A DNA stretch of 64,000 nt from JAISFI01 sp031553775 (GTDB taxonomy: Bacteria > Bacteroidota > Bacteroidia > Bacteroidales > Azobacteroidaceae): NCBI GenBank assembly GCA_031553775.1, contig JAVBLA010000021.1:1-64000 (forward strand). The letters run 5' to 3'. Positions 25,448 through 34,736 of the stretch are shown one piece after another. Positions within the stretch are counted from its first letter, which is position 1, and each line of letters begins with the position of its first letter. The notes beneath the pieces were generated by a model. That model ran no database searches. It saw only the letters and a list, made by a program, of their open reading frames with translations, and had not been told where the DNA came from. Both the position numbers and the translations under genes were made by a program.

Positions 25448-26830
25448 ATGAATTATCCGATAAAATTCTACTCCCTCTTAGCCGCCGGAGCCACAATCGC
25501 TCCCACAGTCTACTCTCAGCATGCTGTTGAAAAGAAAAATCCGGCCGGGCAGCCTAATATCATTATCATTCTGACCGATGATATGGGATACAGTGATATC
25601 AGTACATACGGCGGTAATTTCGTGTCTACCCCGCATATCGATCGTTTGGCGGAAGAAGGTGTCAAATTCACCCAGTATTACAGTGCGGCTCCTATCAGTT
25701 CGCCATCACGTGCAGGCCTGCTTACAGGTATTTACCCGTATCAGTGGAATATCCGCACTTATCTGCAATCCAGGAAAGGAAACCGGGAGGCTAACCAGGC
25801 TGATTTTCTCGTGTCGTCGGCACCGACCCTGCCCCGTATCCTGCAAACTGCCGGATATAAGACCGGGCATTTCGGTAAATGGCATTTAGGCGGTGGACGG
25901 GATGTGGATAATGCACCTTCCATTACTGACTATGGATATGATGAATATAACAGTACCTGGGAAAGTCCGGATCCCGATCCTTTACTCACAGCTACCGATT
26001 GGATCTGGTCGGAAAAAGATTCGATACAACGCTGGAACCGGACCGCCTATTTCGTGGACAAAACCCTGGATTTTCTGAAACGTAACCAGGGACAGCCCTG
26101 TTTTGTCAATCTTTGGCCGGACGATGTACATACTCCCTGGATCGGAAGTATAGACGAACTGAAACTGGCTCCAAAAGGAGAGAAAGAGGAGAAAAATTTC
26201 AAAACGGTACTCAGGGAATTCGATGTGCAGATCGGGCGTTTGATGGACGGGCTCCGGGAATTGGGTATCGCAGAAAATACAATTGTGATCTTTACCAGCG
26301 ATAACGGTCCTTCTCCCAGTTTCCGGGGGAGCCGGGCTGCCGGTTTAAGGGGACAGAAAGGTTCGCTTTTTGAAGGAGGCATCCGTATGCCGTTTATCGC
26401 TTGGAATGCCGGAGTCAATATCCCTCAGGGAAAAATCGATGAAACTTCCGTGATTACCGCAACCGATCTCCTGCCCAGTCTTTGCCGGATGGCCGGAGTC
26501 TCCCTGCCGGAAACTTACCGGGGTAGCGGGGAAGATATGAGTGCCGCTTTATGGGGACATCCGAAAAAACGGACCCAACCGGTTATCTGGGCTTTCAAAA
26601 GCCCGAGGGACAAGAAAGGGAATGAGGCAATCAGCCCGGGAATCGCTGTCAGGGAAGGCGACTGGAAACTATTAGTGAATGAAGACGGATCGGATATGAT
26701 GCTTTTCAATCTGAAAAGAGATTTACACGAAACTACAGACGTGAAGAAGGATAACGAGGATGTTGCGGAACGGTTGGGGAAGGTTGCTTTGGAGTGGTAT
26801 GGGGATTTAAAATTGAAAATTGAGAATTGA
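25448..26830 (+). CDS. Ser-type sulfatase of family S1 (paralogue of the gene at 61256)
   Basis: 460 residues with a short signal-like N-terminus and the maturation motif S-S-P-S-R in APISSPSRAGLLTG. Metal ligands lie in ILTDDMGYSDISTYGG and FTSDNGPSPSFRG. It is strikingly similar to the sulfatase at 61256 (shared WHLGGGRDV, NAPSI, ESPDPDPLLTATDWIWSEKD), far more than to its two neighbours, so the two probably share substrate specificity. It is transcribed away from the minus-strand sulfatase/GH2 run from the shared control region and ends in a heptad repeat at 26810-26830. Confidence 0.92.
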   Translation: MNYPIKFYSLLAAGATIAPTVYSQHAVEKKNPAGQPNIIIILTDDMGYSDISTYGGNFVSTPHIDRLAEEGVKFTQYYSAAPISSPSRAGLLTGIYPYQWNIRTYLQSRKGNREANQADFLVSSAPTLPRILQTAGYKTGHFGKWHLGGGRDVDNAPSITDYGYDEYNSTWESPDPDPLLTATDWIWSEKDSIQRWNRTAYFVDKTLDFLKRNQGQPCFVNLWPDDVHTPWIGSIDELKLAPKGEKEEKNFKTVLREFDVQIGRLMDGLRELGIAENTIVIFTSDNGPSPSFRGSRAAGLRGQKGSLFEGGIRMPFIAWNAGVNIPQGKIDETSVITATDLLPSLCRMAGVSLPETYRGSGEDMSAALWGHPKKRTQPVIWAFKSPRDKKGNEAISPGIAVREGDWKLLVNEDGSDMMLFNLKRDLHETTDVKKDNEDVAERLGKVALEWYGDLKLKIEN

Positions 26831-27002
26831 AGGATGAAATTTGAGCTCATCAGCCATTTATTAACGATATCCGAAGCCTTTTGCTTGTAGCAACAGGATA
26901 GGGCAATGCCCTGTTATGTGTGTTATTATCCTATTCGATTGGACTTGCCGGTTTTCAGGCAGGTGGTAAAGTTTTGTGTTTTTCGTGTTCTAAAACATCG
27001 AT

Positions 27003-28103
27003 CTAAAAAAGTTTTCCTGATTTAAACAATACTTGCTCTATAATTTTATCCATATCATAATACTTGTACTCGGCTAATCTGCCGCCAAAAATAACATTGA
27101 GTTCCTTATCTGTCAGTTTTTTATACTGTAGATATAATATATTGTTTCGTTCATCATTCACCGGATAAAACGGCTCATGATCTTCTTGCCACTCCGCCGG
27201 GAATTCTCTTGAAATAACCGTTTTAGCTTGTGTCCCGAATTCGAAATGCTTATGTTCTATGATACGGGTATAGGGGATCTCCCGTTCCGTATAGTTGACA
27301 ACCGCATTGCCCTGGAAATTTTCACAATCCAACAATTCTGTCTCAAAACGGAGCGTACGGTAATCTAATTTACCAAACCGATAATTGTAATATTCATCTA
27401 TCTTTCCGGTGAAAACGATTGTATCGGCAAGTCGTTCAAAATATTCCCTGTCAGCAAAAAAATCCGTATTACATCTTGTTTCTATACCAGCTAATAATTC
27501 GTTTATCAATTGATTGTAACCTCCGACAGGGATTCCCTGATATACATCGTTAAAATAGTTATTGTCAAATGTGAACCGTATGGGCAGGCGTTTAATAATA
27601 AATGCCGGTAATTCGGTACATTTTCGTCCCCATTGTTTTTCCGTATATCCCTTAATCAAAATTTCGTAAATGTCTTTTCCAACCATTGAAATAGCTTGTT
27701 CTTCCAAATTGCAGGGTTGGGTTATACCGGCTTCTTTTCGCTGTTCTTCTATTTTCGCCTGGGCTTCTTCCGGTGTTTTTATGCCCCAAAGGGCGTAAAA
27801 AGTATTCATATTGAATGGCAGGTTATACAATTTTCCTTTATAATGGGCTAAAGGAGAATTGGTAAAACGGTTAAATTCAACAAATGAATTGACAAAATCC
27901 CACACTTGTTGATTGGAGGTATGAAAAATATGCGCTCCATATTTATGAATGTTGATTCCTTCCATCGTTTCACAATAGAGGTTTCCGCCCAAATGAGGAC
28001 GTTTCTCTATCACCAAACATTTCTTTCCCTGCTGCCTGGCAATGTATGCATAAGCAGAGCCGTAAAGTCCGGCGCCAACGATGAGATAATCGTATTGTTT
28101 CAT
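27003..28103 (-). CDS. glf: UDP-galactopyranose mutase
   Basis: Flavoenzyme that converts UDP-galactopyranose to UDP-galactofuranose in the cytoplasm. The 366 residues begin with the FAD dinucleotide motif (LIVGAGLYGSAYA) and contain the family signatures HKYGAHIFHTSNQQVWDF and GYTEKQWGRKC, plus the C-terminal segment GRLAEYKYYDMDK. Its ATG overlaps the stop of the HlyD-type gene by 4 bp (ATGA), so it is translationally coupled to the peptide-export genes. That is unusual, since glf normally sits in polysaccharide loci. It may supply a sugar for the glycosyltransferase encoded at 42346, but this is inference. Confidence 0.92.
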   Translation of the reverse strand: MKQYDYLIVGAGLYGSAYAYIARQQGKKCLVIEKRPHLGGNLYCETMEGINIHKYGAHIFHTSNQQVWDFVNSFVEFNRFTNSPLAHYKGKLYNLPFNMNTFYALWGIKTPEEAQAKIEEQRKEAGITQPCNLEEQAISMVGKDIYEILIKGYTEKQWGRKCTELPAFIIKRLPIRFTFDNNYFNDVYQGIPVGGYNQLINELLAGIETRCNTDFFADREYFERLADTIVFTGKIDEYYNYRFGKLDYRTLRFETELLDCENFQGNAVVNYTEREIPYTRIIEHKHFEFGTQAKTVISREFPAEWQEDHEPFYPVNDERNNILYLQYKKLTDKELNVIFGGRLAEYKYYDMDKIIEQVLFKSGKLF

Positions 28104-29449
28104 ATACTTTCTGTCAGTATCTTTTTTATCGGTAAAATAAAGCGTTCCAACAGTGAAATATCTTCCGTGATAATATCGGCTTGTCCCTGCATATTCGGCA
28201 GCCAGGGCAATTCTTTCTTGTAGGTGGTCAACAGCCTGTCCGGCAAGTTAATTTCTACCATATAATAAGCCATTTCGCCGGTTTGAGCCGGAACTAATGA
28301 TATGTTGCTCACTATTCCTCGAAGGACACCGTATTCGTTTTCGGGGAAATTTTGTAGCCGGATGTTGACTTTCTGCCCAATTTCTACTTTACCCGAACGG
28401 GCAATGGGAAGCATGGCTTTACCTACAATTTCATAGGAACCGCCTGGCACAACAGTAAATACAGTTGCGCCCGCCTGTACGTTTTGATTCTCTACCCAGT
28501 AGCCGGTAAAGGTAATTGTTCCGACGACCGGCGACTGTAATACATAATTCAACTCCCAGGATTGGATTTCCGCTTCCAGTTGGGTGGTCAATGAGCGAAT
28601 CCGGGACCGCAGATCATTGCCTTTTTCCGTATCCTGTTGATGCATATCGAACAGGGATTCCTTCAACTGTGCTATCTGAATCCGCATATTACCCAGTGTC
28701 GAACGCATATTTTCTATCGACATCAGGGATTGCAGGTAAACACTTTTGGAATTTTCCAGCTCCTTGACGGATATCCCTCCGCGTATGAACATTGACGAAT
28801 CGCGGCGAAACTGACTTTGAACCAGGGTAAATTGTTCTTCTGTAAGCCGTTGCTGGTTTTGCAGGATTGCATACTGCTCTTCGTACCGGACAATCCGTTC
28901 TTCGGCGAGCACTGTTTTTTGCGGATAGTATGAGAGCCTTTTGTATTCCATATAATCGAAAAGGACGGCATGAAGCGAGGCATAGAGCGATTGCAGGGAA
29001 CCTACCTGCAAACCACCCTTAATCCCTCTGAAGGATAAGTCCTTCCCTAACTCCTCGAAGGGGAGGAGCTGTTCTCCCCCTTTGGTAGGCTTAAAGAGGG
29101 CCAAACTATCTAAATAGTTTTTCAAAAACAAAATATCTTCCGTGTTTGCCGGGTTGTCGATAACGGCTAAGTATTCGCCGTCTTTTACTGTTTGGTTATC
29201 CTTCACATATAATTCCCTGAGTTTTCCCGAAGTACGGGAAACAACAGACGCAGGAGGCATCGAACCTGTCAACTCCACCTGCGACGAAAGCACATCAGGG
29301 TATTTGATAATGGCGCTGCCGATCAGTAAAATAATAATAACAAAAGCCAATACGGTAATTCCCCACCGGAGAATCCAATGTGGAACAGCACCCAGTATTT
29401 CCTGAAATTCCTCGCTGCGTAATTCTATTTTTTCTTCTTCTTTTATCAT
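28100..29449 (-). CDS. HlyD-family membrane fusion protein for peptide export
   Basis: 449 residues: one N-terminal membrane segment (ITVLAFVIIILLIGSAII), a biotinyl-like half (SGKLRELYVKDNQTVKDGEY), a long helical hairpin (about 150-300) and a C-terminal barrel (SPVVGTITFTGYWVENQNV). It would couple the C39-type ABC transporter, whose gene ends 3 bp upstream, to an outer-membrane channel. No TolC-like gene is present here. The segment around 29050-29080, coding for part of the helical hairpin, contains short palindromes (GGGGAG/CTCCCC) unlike the rest of the gene. Confidence 0.9.
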   Translation of the reverse strand: MIKEEEKIELRSEEFQEILGAVPHWILRWGITVLAFVIIILLIGSAIIKYPDVLSSQVELTGSMPPASVVSRTSGKLRELYVKDNQTVKDGEYLAVIDNPANTEDILFLKNYLDSLALFKPTKGGEQLLPFEELGKDLSFRGIKGGLQVGSLQSLYASLHAVLFDYMEYKRLSYYPQKTVLAEERIVRYEEQYAILQNQQRLTEEQFTLVQSQFRRDSSMFIRGGISVKELENSKSVYLQSLMSIENMRSTLGNMRIQIAQLKESLFDMHQQDTEKGNDLRSRIRSLTTQLEAEIQSWELNYVLQSPVVGTITFTGYWVENQNVQAGATVFTVVPGGSYEIVGKAMLPIARSGKVEIGQKVNIRLQNFPENEYGVLRGIVSNISLVPAQTGEMAYYMVEINLPDRLLTTYKKELPWLPNMQGQADIITEDISLLERFILPIKKILTESI

Positions 29450-29452
29450 GGT

Positions 29453-31687
29453 TCAGACACCCAACTCCAATTGATTCTTTACCAAAGTATAATACGCCTC
29501 CTTTTTTTCTACCAACTCCTTGTGTGTCCCTTCCTCTATCACTTTTCCTTTTTTGAGTACGATGATTTTATCTGCATGCTGGACTGTACTTAATCGATGC
29601 GCCACCACTACCACTGTTTTTCCCTTGTAAAATTCCTGTAGCTTGTCCATGATTGCTTTTTCGTTGTTGGCATCTAATGCGTTAGTCGCCTCGTCGAAAA
29701 ACAGAAAATCAGGATTTTTATATACGGCACGAGCGATGAGCAGGCGTTGCCGTTGTCCCTGACTCACTCCATTACCTTCCATTCCGATTTTGGAATTGTA
29801 TTTCAAGGGTCGCGATTCGATAAATCTTTGAATGTTTGCCGTTTTTACAGCGAAGAGTAAACGCTTTTTATCTATTTCCTCTTCGCCGGCGGCTATATTA
29901 TTGGCGATAGTATCCGAAAAAATGAATCCATCCTGCATGACTGCGCCACACTGCTGTCGCCACAGGTGCGGGTTGATTTCGTTTAATGGTATCCCGCCCA
30001 CCGTAATTTTTCCTTTGATCGGTGGGTAAAAACCCAATAATAATTTGATGATAGTTGTTTTTCCGCTGCCACTACCACCTACAATGGCTGTTACCTTGTT
30101 CTCCGGAATTTCCAGGTTCAGGTTTTCAAGCACATAATCACGTTCTGCTCCATCGTAGTTGAAACAAACATCTTCCATTTGAATCGTCCGGTTGTCTGGT
30201 AATTGATTGATTTTGTTTTCAATATTGAGTTCTTCATCTTCCCTGTTATGCACTTCATTCAAGCGTTCGAGACTGATTTTCGCATCCTGAAGCGATTGGG
30301 AAAAACCGATCACCTGGCCAATGGGACCTGACAACTGCCCGATAATGTAACTGATCGACATCATCATTCCCAATGTAATATTCCCCTCCACCACCGCTTT
30401 TGCCGAGAGGAAAGAAATAAGCAGGCTGGTAGTTTGGTTAAAGAAGATAGAACCAATTTGCTGGTATTGTCCTAACGCCATTCCTTGAACGCTTATCTTG
30501 AACAATTTTACCCGTATCCTCTCCCATTTCCAACGTTGTTGTTTTTCGCAGTTATTCAGCTTTATTTCCTGCATGCCGGTAATGATCTGTATGGTATTGC
30601 TTTGATTGGCTGCAGATTGAGTGAAACGTTTCTGGTCTAATTTTTTCCGGTAACGCATAAACGATAAAATCCAGGCTACATATAAAGTATTTCCGATTAA
30701 GAAGACAAGTAATATGGTCATATTATAGTAAGCCATAATACCGGCAAAAACAAAAAAGTTGACAAAAGAAAACAAGGTGGTAAGAGTGGTTCCCGACATA
30801 AAATCCTGGATGCGCCCGTGATCGCCGATACGCTGCATAATATCGCCGACATTCCTGGCATCGAAGAAACGGATGGGCAGTTTCATCAGCTTAGCAAAAA
30901 AATCGGAAATCAGGGAGATGCTGATCCGGGTATTGGTGTGCAAGATGATCCAGCTCCGGATAAAACTCATGCCCATTTGAGTAATAGACAAGACCAATTG
31001 TGCAATCAAAATCAAGGTGATAAACGGTAGATTATTATTACCGATTCCCTGATCAACAACAGCTTGTGTGAGAAAAGGCGCAATCAATGACAGCACCATG
31101 CCGATAATCATTCCGACAATGATTTGAGCATATTGTGATTTGTAGGGTAGCAGATAACGGAAATAATAACTCAGGTTTTTTTCCTGTTTGGCTTTATCGT
31201 CTTCGTAGGTATAAAAGTCAGGTGTTGGTTGTAACAACAGGGCAGTTCCGGTGTCTTTCTCTGCTTTTTTGGAACTAAGCCAGCAATGGCAAAATTCTTC
31301 GCTGTTCATTACGTATTTCTGTCCGGTGGGGTCAGCAATTTGAATCTTATAATCGTCACTACGAGTAGAACGAAGCAGTCCATGGCGTTTCCGTTTAATA
31401 CCATAACAAACTACAAAATGATTCTGATTCCAATGCAGAATACAGGGTAATGGTGTGTCTTTCAGCAATTGCTCCAATGTAACTCTTACCCCCTGCGTGT
31501 GCATGCCGATGCTTTCAGCGGCATCGCTTATTCCCAACATACTCACTCCTTCGCGGGTGATGAAAGACTTTTCCTTCAGAGTTTGCAGGGTGTAACTGCG
31601 ACCGTAGTACTTGGCAATCATACGAAGGCAGGTAGGACCGCAGTCCATCTTGTCTAATTGTTGATAATGAGGGAATATTTTACACAT
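29453..31687 (-). CDS. C39-peptidase ABC transporter (bacteriocin processing and export)
   Basis: 744 residues. The N-terminal C39 peptidase (about 1-140) has the catalytic Cys16 in LDKMDCGPTCLRMIAKYYG, the histidine in WNQNHFVVCYG and the aspartate in QIADPTG. It cuts leader peptides after a double glycine. A six-helix exporter domain follows (about 165-460). The ATPase has Walker A GGSGSGKTT, signature VSQGQRQRLL and Walker B FLFFDEATNALD. The product fits the GG-type leader of the peptide at 38032. Its start overlaps the stop of the LanB C-terminal gene by 1 bp. Confidence 0.95.
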   Translation of the reverse strand: MCKIFPHYQQLDKMDCGPTCLRMIAKYYGRSYTLQTLKEKSFITREGVSMLGISDAAESIGMHTQGVRVTLEQLLKDTPLPCILHWNQNHFVVCYGIKRKRHGLLRSTRSDDYKIQIADPTGQKYVMNSEEFCHCWLSSKKAEKDTGTALLLQPTPDFYTYEDDKAKQEKNLSYYFRYLLPYKSQYAQIIVGMIIGMVLSLIAPFLTQAVVDQGIGNNNLPFITLILIAQLVLSITQMGMSFIRSWIILHTNTRISISLISDFFAKLMKLPIRFFDARNVGDIMQRIGDHGRIQDFMSGTTLTTLFSFVNFFVFAGIMAYYNMTILLVFLIGNTLYVAWILSFMRYRKKLDQKRFTQSAANQSNTIQIITGMQEIKLNNCEKQQRWKWERIRVKLFKISVQGMALGQYQQIGSIFFNQTTSLLISFLSAKAVVEGNITLGMMMSISYIIGQLSGPIGQVIGFSQSLQDAKISLERLNEVHNREDEELNIENKINQLPDNRTIQMEDVCFNYDGAERDYVLENLNLEIPENKVTAIVGGSGSGKTTIIKLLLGFYPPIKGKITVGGIPLNEINPHLWRQQCGAVMQDGFIFSDTIANNIAAGEEEIDKKRLLFAVKTANIQRFIESRPLKYNSKIGMEGNGVSQGQRQRLLIARAVYKNPDFLFFDEATNALDANNEKAIMDKLQEFYKGKTVVVVAHRLSTVQHADKIIVLKKGKVIEEGTHKELVEKKEAYYTLVKNQLELGV

Positions 31688-32556
31688 TATTTTTGATGAT
31701 ATTTTCGTTTCGCTATTTCACTGATATAATACCGGCGTATAAAATCGTATAAAACCAACTCATGCATTCGATTTTTCGAACGAAAAAGTCTGTTAAGCAT
31801 CATGTGAATATAACCCTGTAATAATATATTTAATTCAATAATTTGAGGAGATTTTATTTTGATTTGTTCAATAATAGGTGTTAATTTTTTGGTCCGTTTT
31901 TTAATAGGCTGATATAATGAAATAAATTCTTTTTCTCGGAAAGAGTTGTTCAATACGGACTCAACTATCTTTTTATTTTCTCTGAATTTAGCATTAAATT
32001 GTTTGGAATTAAATTCATTAAATCCAAATTCAATTTTATATGATTTACTTACATTTTCCATCAGTTTTTGTTTTTCTTCTATACTCAAACCAAAATCAGA
32101 TAATAGTTCATCAATTAATTTTAACGCAATCATCCAACGATAATTTTCATTATCATTCAGATTTTTTATAATGGATAAAATACATTCACTGTCTGCATGA
32201 AAGACAGATTCTGCTTCTTCAATCAAGTTTTTTCCATACCGCTCTAACTCTCTTTTATAGGTATCGCACTGTATGTTCCATACAAGATCAGTGTTGACAA
32301 TTGGAAGAAAATATTCAAAAAAGCGATTAAAAATATAAGTAAACTCTTTTGTTTTTTTTAGATGAAGTCGTAATCGTATATGAAAATCTGGGTCAGCATA
32401 ACGAATAAAGAAGTATTTGTCAATAATGCTATTTTCTAACATTTCTTTGATATATTCATACAATTCGTTTTTTAGGATTGTATCGGCAGTTTTTGTGCCT
32501 GTATACAATTTAAAATAAACCCATTCGCTACCAGGTATAAATGTTTGGTATTCCAT
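31687..32556 (-). CDS. Lanthipeptide dehydratase, separate elimination domain (LanB C-terminal / thiopeptide-type)
   Basis: 289 residues beginning with YQTFIPGSEWVYFKLYTG and containing FFIRYADPDFHIRLRLHL, the hallmark of the elimination domain (Lant_dehydr_C / SpaB C-terminal). This half removes glutamate from glutamylated Ser/Thr to make dehydroamino acids. The glutamylation half is the next gene upstream (gap 5 bp), so the dehydratase is split over two chains, as in thiopeptide and several Bacteroidetes lanthipeptide systems. Confidence 0.88.
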   Translation of the reverse strand: MEYQTFIPGSEWVYFKLYTGTKTADTILKNELYEYIKEMLENSIIDKYFFIRYADPDFHIRLRLHLKKTKEFTYIFNRFFEYFLPIVNTDLVWNIQCDTYKRELERYGKNLIEEAESVFHADSECILSIIKNLNDNENYRWMIALKLIDELLSDFGLSIEEKQKLMENVSKSYKIEFGFNEFNSKQFNAKFRENKKIVESVLNNSFREKEFISLYQPIKKRTKKLTPIIEQIKIKSPQIIELNILLQGYIHMMLNRLFRSKNRMHELVLYDFIRRYYISEIAKRKYHQK

Positions 32557-32561
32557 AATAA

Positions 32562-34730
32562 TTATTCTTTTTTCGTCATAGATTCCCTATAAAAAGAAAA
32601 AATAAACTCATTGGTAAAAACACCATTAGGGCCATGAACAACAGCTGTTTCCGGATCGAAAATAAACTCTTCTAATTGAAATGAAGGACGTTTTTTTACT
32701 ACTGACAACCAAGCTCGAATGCTTGACAGATTGTTCATATCAATATACAATTCATTATCGCCATCGACAAGTAGAACTTTGTTAGGAATATTCCTATATT
32801 CCTGCCATTCTTTCACTTTTTGCCGGAGCTCGTCATTTTCTTTTATTCCTGCAAAAGGCTCTACATCTTTTCCTCTCACTTTCCAGTTTGCTTTTGACAA
32901 TATACAGTTTTTGTATATTATTCTTGGCAGGTAATCAAGCTGTTGGACGGCTTCATCCCAGCGAAACCACAGTCCTGCGCGTCCGTTCTGATGCTGCAGA
33001 TCGCACAGAAAATGATATACCGGCATAGATGTTATTCCGCTATAATTGTGCGCTGTGCTCATTCGTGGAACAATTTCCTTATTTAATCGTTTGGAACGTA
33101 GTACAATGCGGTTGTTTTTCACAGAAATATACAGATCATATGGAACAAGTTCAAATTCTTTGGGAACACCTGATTTTGAAAGATAGGGGATTTCATACGG
33201 ACGAAGAATTGGACGGAGCAAGATATTTCCAGTTCGTGATTCGGGTAAATGTACTATTTCTGCAAATATTACTCCAGGATTTATTTGTACTTCTTTTTCA
33301 GTGATAGTAAGCGTGTGATTAAAAATTTGTTCGTCTAAATGACAAAAACGTCCCAGCAGGTTAGTTGCGCTACAACCTCCTACCATTTTAATATAAATGG
33401 AACGCTGTTGATCATCGTCCTGCAATATTTGACACATCACTGAAAAAGTAGGAGGTAAATCATCCCAAAAAGGTTCAATACCATTCACATCTTCATCGGT
33501 CAATTCGATGACTTTTTGAGAAAATTGTTGATGTTTTTGCATCAGAACAGATTGTATAGGTGATCGAAAAACATTGGATGATGAATATCCACGTAGTATT
33601 TCCAAATCATCCACTAAAGGACTAATATCACCAGACGTATTGCCTGCATATCCGATTCCCAATTCATTATCTAATACAAACAGTAAAGGCATTTCACGTT
33701 CTTCGTATCGTTTGACAAAGTTTTCTTTGAACTGTGAAAGATTATTTTTTCCAGTAGAAAGTGGGGTTATTCTGCTAAGAAATATCAACACCTGTTGTAT
33801 GTCTTGTATCAAATGTCGGCTTACGGTTGCATGTTGTACCGGTTTGAATAAATCTGTTTGAAACAGATATTTGATTTCTGCCGCTACCTTTATTTTTTCA
33901 ATATTTTTGATAATAATTGGGTAAATTGTATTAGTGTTGCCTATGGATTGCGAATCAATATTGGAGAGTTGCATTTCAATTTCGGACAAAATACCTGTAA
34001 TTTGTTCGTCAGCAATTGACAATTCGTTTAATTTCTCAATTAATGCGGTTAATGGTTTTACATTGGTCACTGCCGGTTCCAATTCGCTGACCAATATTTG
34101 TGCATCAATCAATTCATGGATAAATTCAGCAGCCTCTTGTTCTGTTATGTCATCGTCAATTAGTACAGCTTCCAATTCAGCAAATAGAGCACCTGTTCTC
34201 GTAATATCCAATATCCGTCGCAGGTATTCCGAATTTTCCACTTGTTTAATTTGGTGTATCCGGCGCATTTTTCGGTAATGATATTCAATATAACGAAGAT
34301 GGCAACCCACAGTATATATGCTACTGTTGGGATAATAATTCAACTGTCTGCGTATATTTCTATCTCGCTCAATCTGTTGGATCAACGCACAGATATAGTT
34401 CATATCCAATCGCGTGACACGTTTATATTCTTTCTGTTCTGACAGCTTTATATCTGTGTGCTCTCCGACTGTTCCGATAGAACATCCAGCGAAAAGTCCA
34501 AATGGTGTAGGGCGGGTGCAAGCACGTTGATAATAACGGTATGTGGAAAATTGCACTCTGTCTTCATCTTTGTCCATACTTTCGCTCAAATCGGGTGAAG
34601 CAATAAGTAACGTTTCCGCAAAAACCTTATTATTGATCAATTCTTCTTCCTTTAGAAGATAATTAAAAGGAAATAACGGAGTCCGGAATACAAAATACTC
34701 AAAAGGTTTGTAAGACATTATTTTTCTCAT
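32562..34730 (-). CDS. Lanthipeptide dehydratase, glutamylation domain (LanB N-terminal)
   Basis: About 720 residues of the Lant_dehydr_N type. Clear signatures are YQRACTRPTPFGLFAGCSIG near the N-terminus and YLSKSGVPKEFELVPYDLY, MSTAHNYSGITSMPVYHFL in the C-terminal half. It uses glutamyl-tRNA to activate Ser/Thr of the precursor. I place the start at ATG 34730; a second ATG at 34718 (MSYKPFEYFVFRTP) is equally possible, while the TTG at 34736 is not needed. The gene abuts the S41 protease stop (6 bp) and lies in one tight operon with protease, elimination domain, transporter, HlyD protein and glf. Confidence 0.92.
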   Translation of the reverse strand: MRKIMSYKPFEYFVFRTPLFPFNYLLKEEELINNKVFAETLLIASPDLSESMDKDEDRVQFSTYRYYQRACTRPTPFGLFAGCSIGTVGEHTDIKLSEQKEYKRVTRLDMNYICALIQQIERDRNIRRQLNYYPNSSIYTVGCHLRYIEYHYRKMRRIHQIKQVENSEYLRRILDITRTGALFAELEAVLIDDDITEQEAAEFIHELIDAQILVSELEPAVTNVKPLTALIEKLNELSIADEQITGILSEIEMQLSNIDSQSIGNTNTIYPIIIKNIEKIKVAAEIKYLFQTDLFKPVQHATVSRHLIQDIQQVLIFLSRITPLSTGKNNLSQFKENFVKRYEEREMPLLFVLDNELGIGYAGNTSGDISPLVDDLEILRGYSSSNVFRSPIQSVLMQKHQQFSQKVIELTDEDVNGIEPFWDDLPPTFSVMCQILQDDDQQRSIYIKMVGGCSATNLLGRFCHLDEQIFNHTLTITEKEVQINPGVIFAEIVHLPESRTGNILLRPILRPYEIPYLSKSGVPKEFELVPYDLYISVKNNRIVLRSKRLNKEIVPRMSTAHNYSGITSMPVYHFLCDLQHQNGRAGLWFRWDEAVQQLDYLPRIIYKNCILSKANWKVRGKDVEPFAGIKENDELRQKVKEWQEYRNIPNKVLLVDGDNELYIDMNNLSSIRAWLSVVKKRPSFQLEEFIFDPETAVVHGPNGVFTNEFIFSFYRESMTKKE

Positions 34731-34736
34731 ATCCAA

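Noticed and set aside
26831..27002. Candidate bidirectional terminator between the sulfatase and glf genes
   Set aside because: GGGC/GCCC and AACAGG/CCTGTT pairings near 26890-26915 overlap and lack a clear T-run, so the structure is not convincing.
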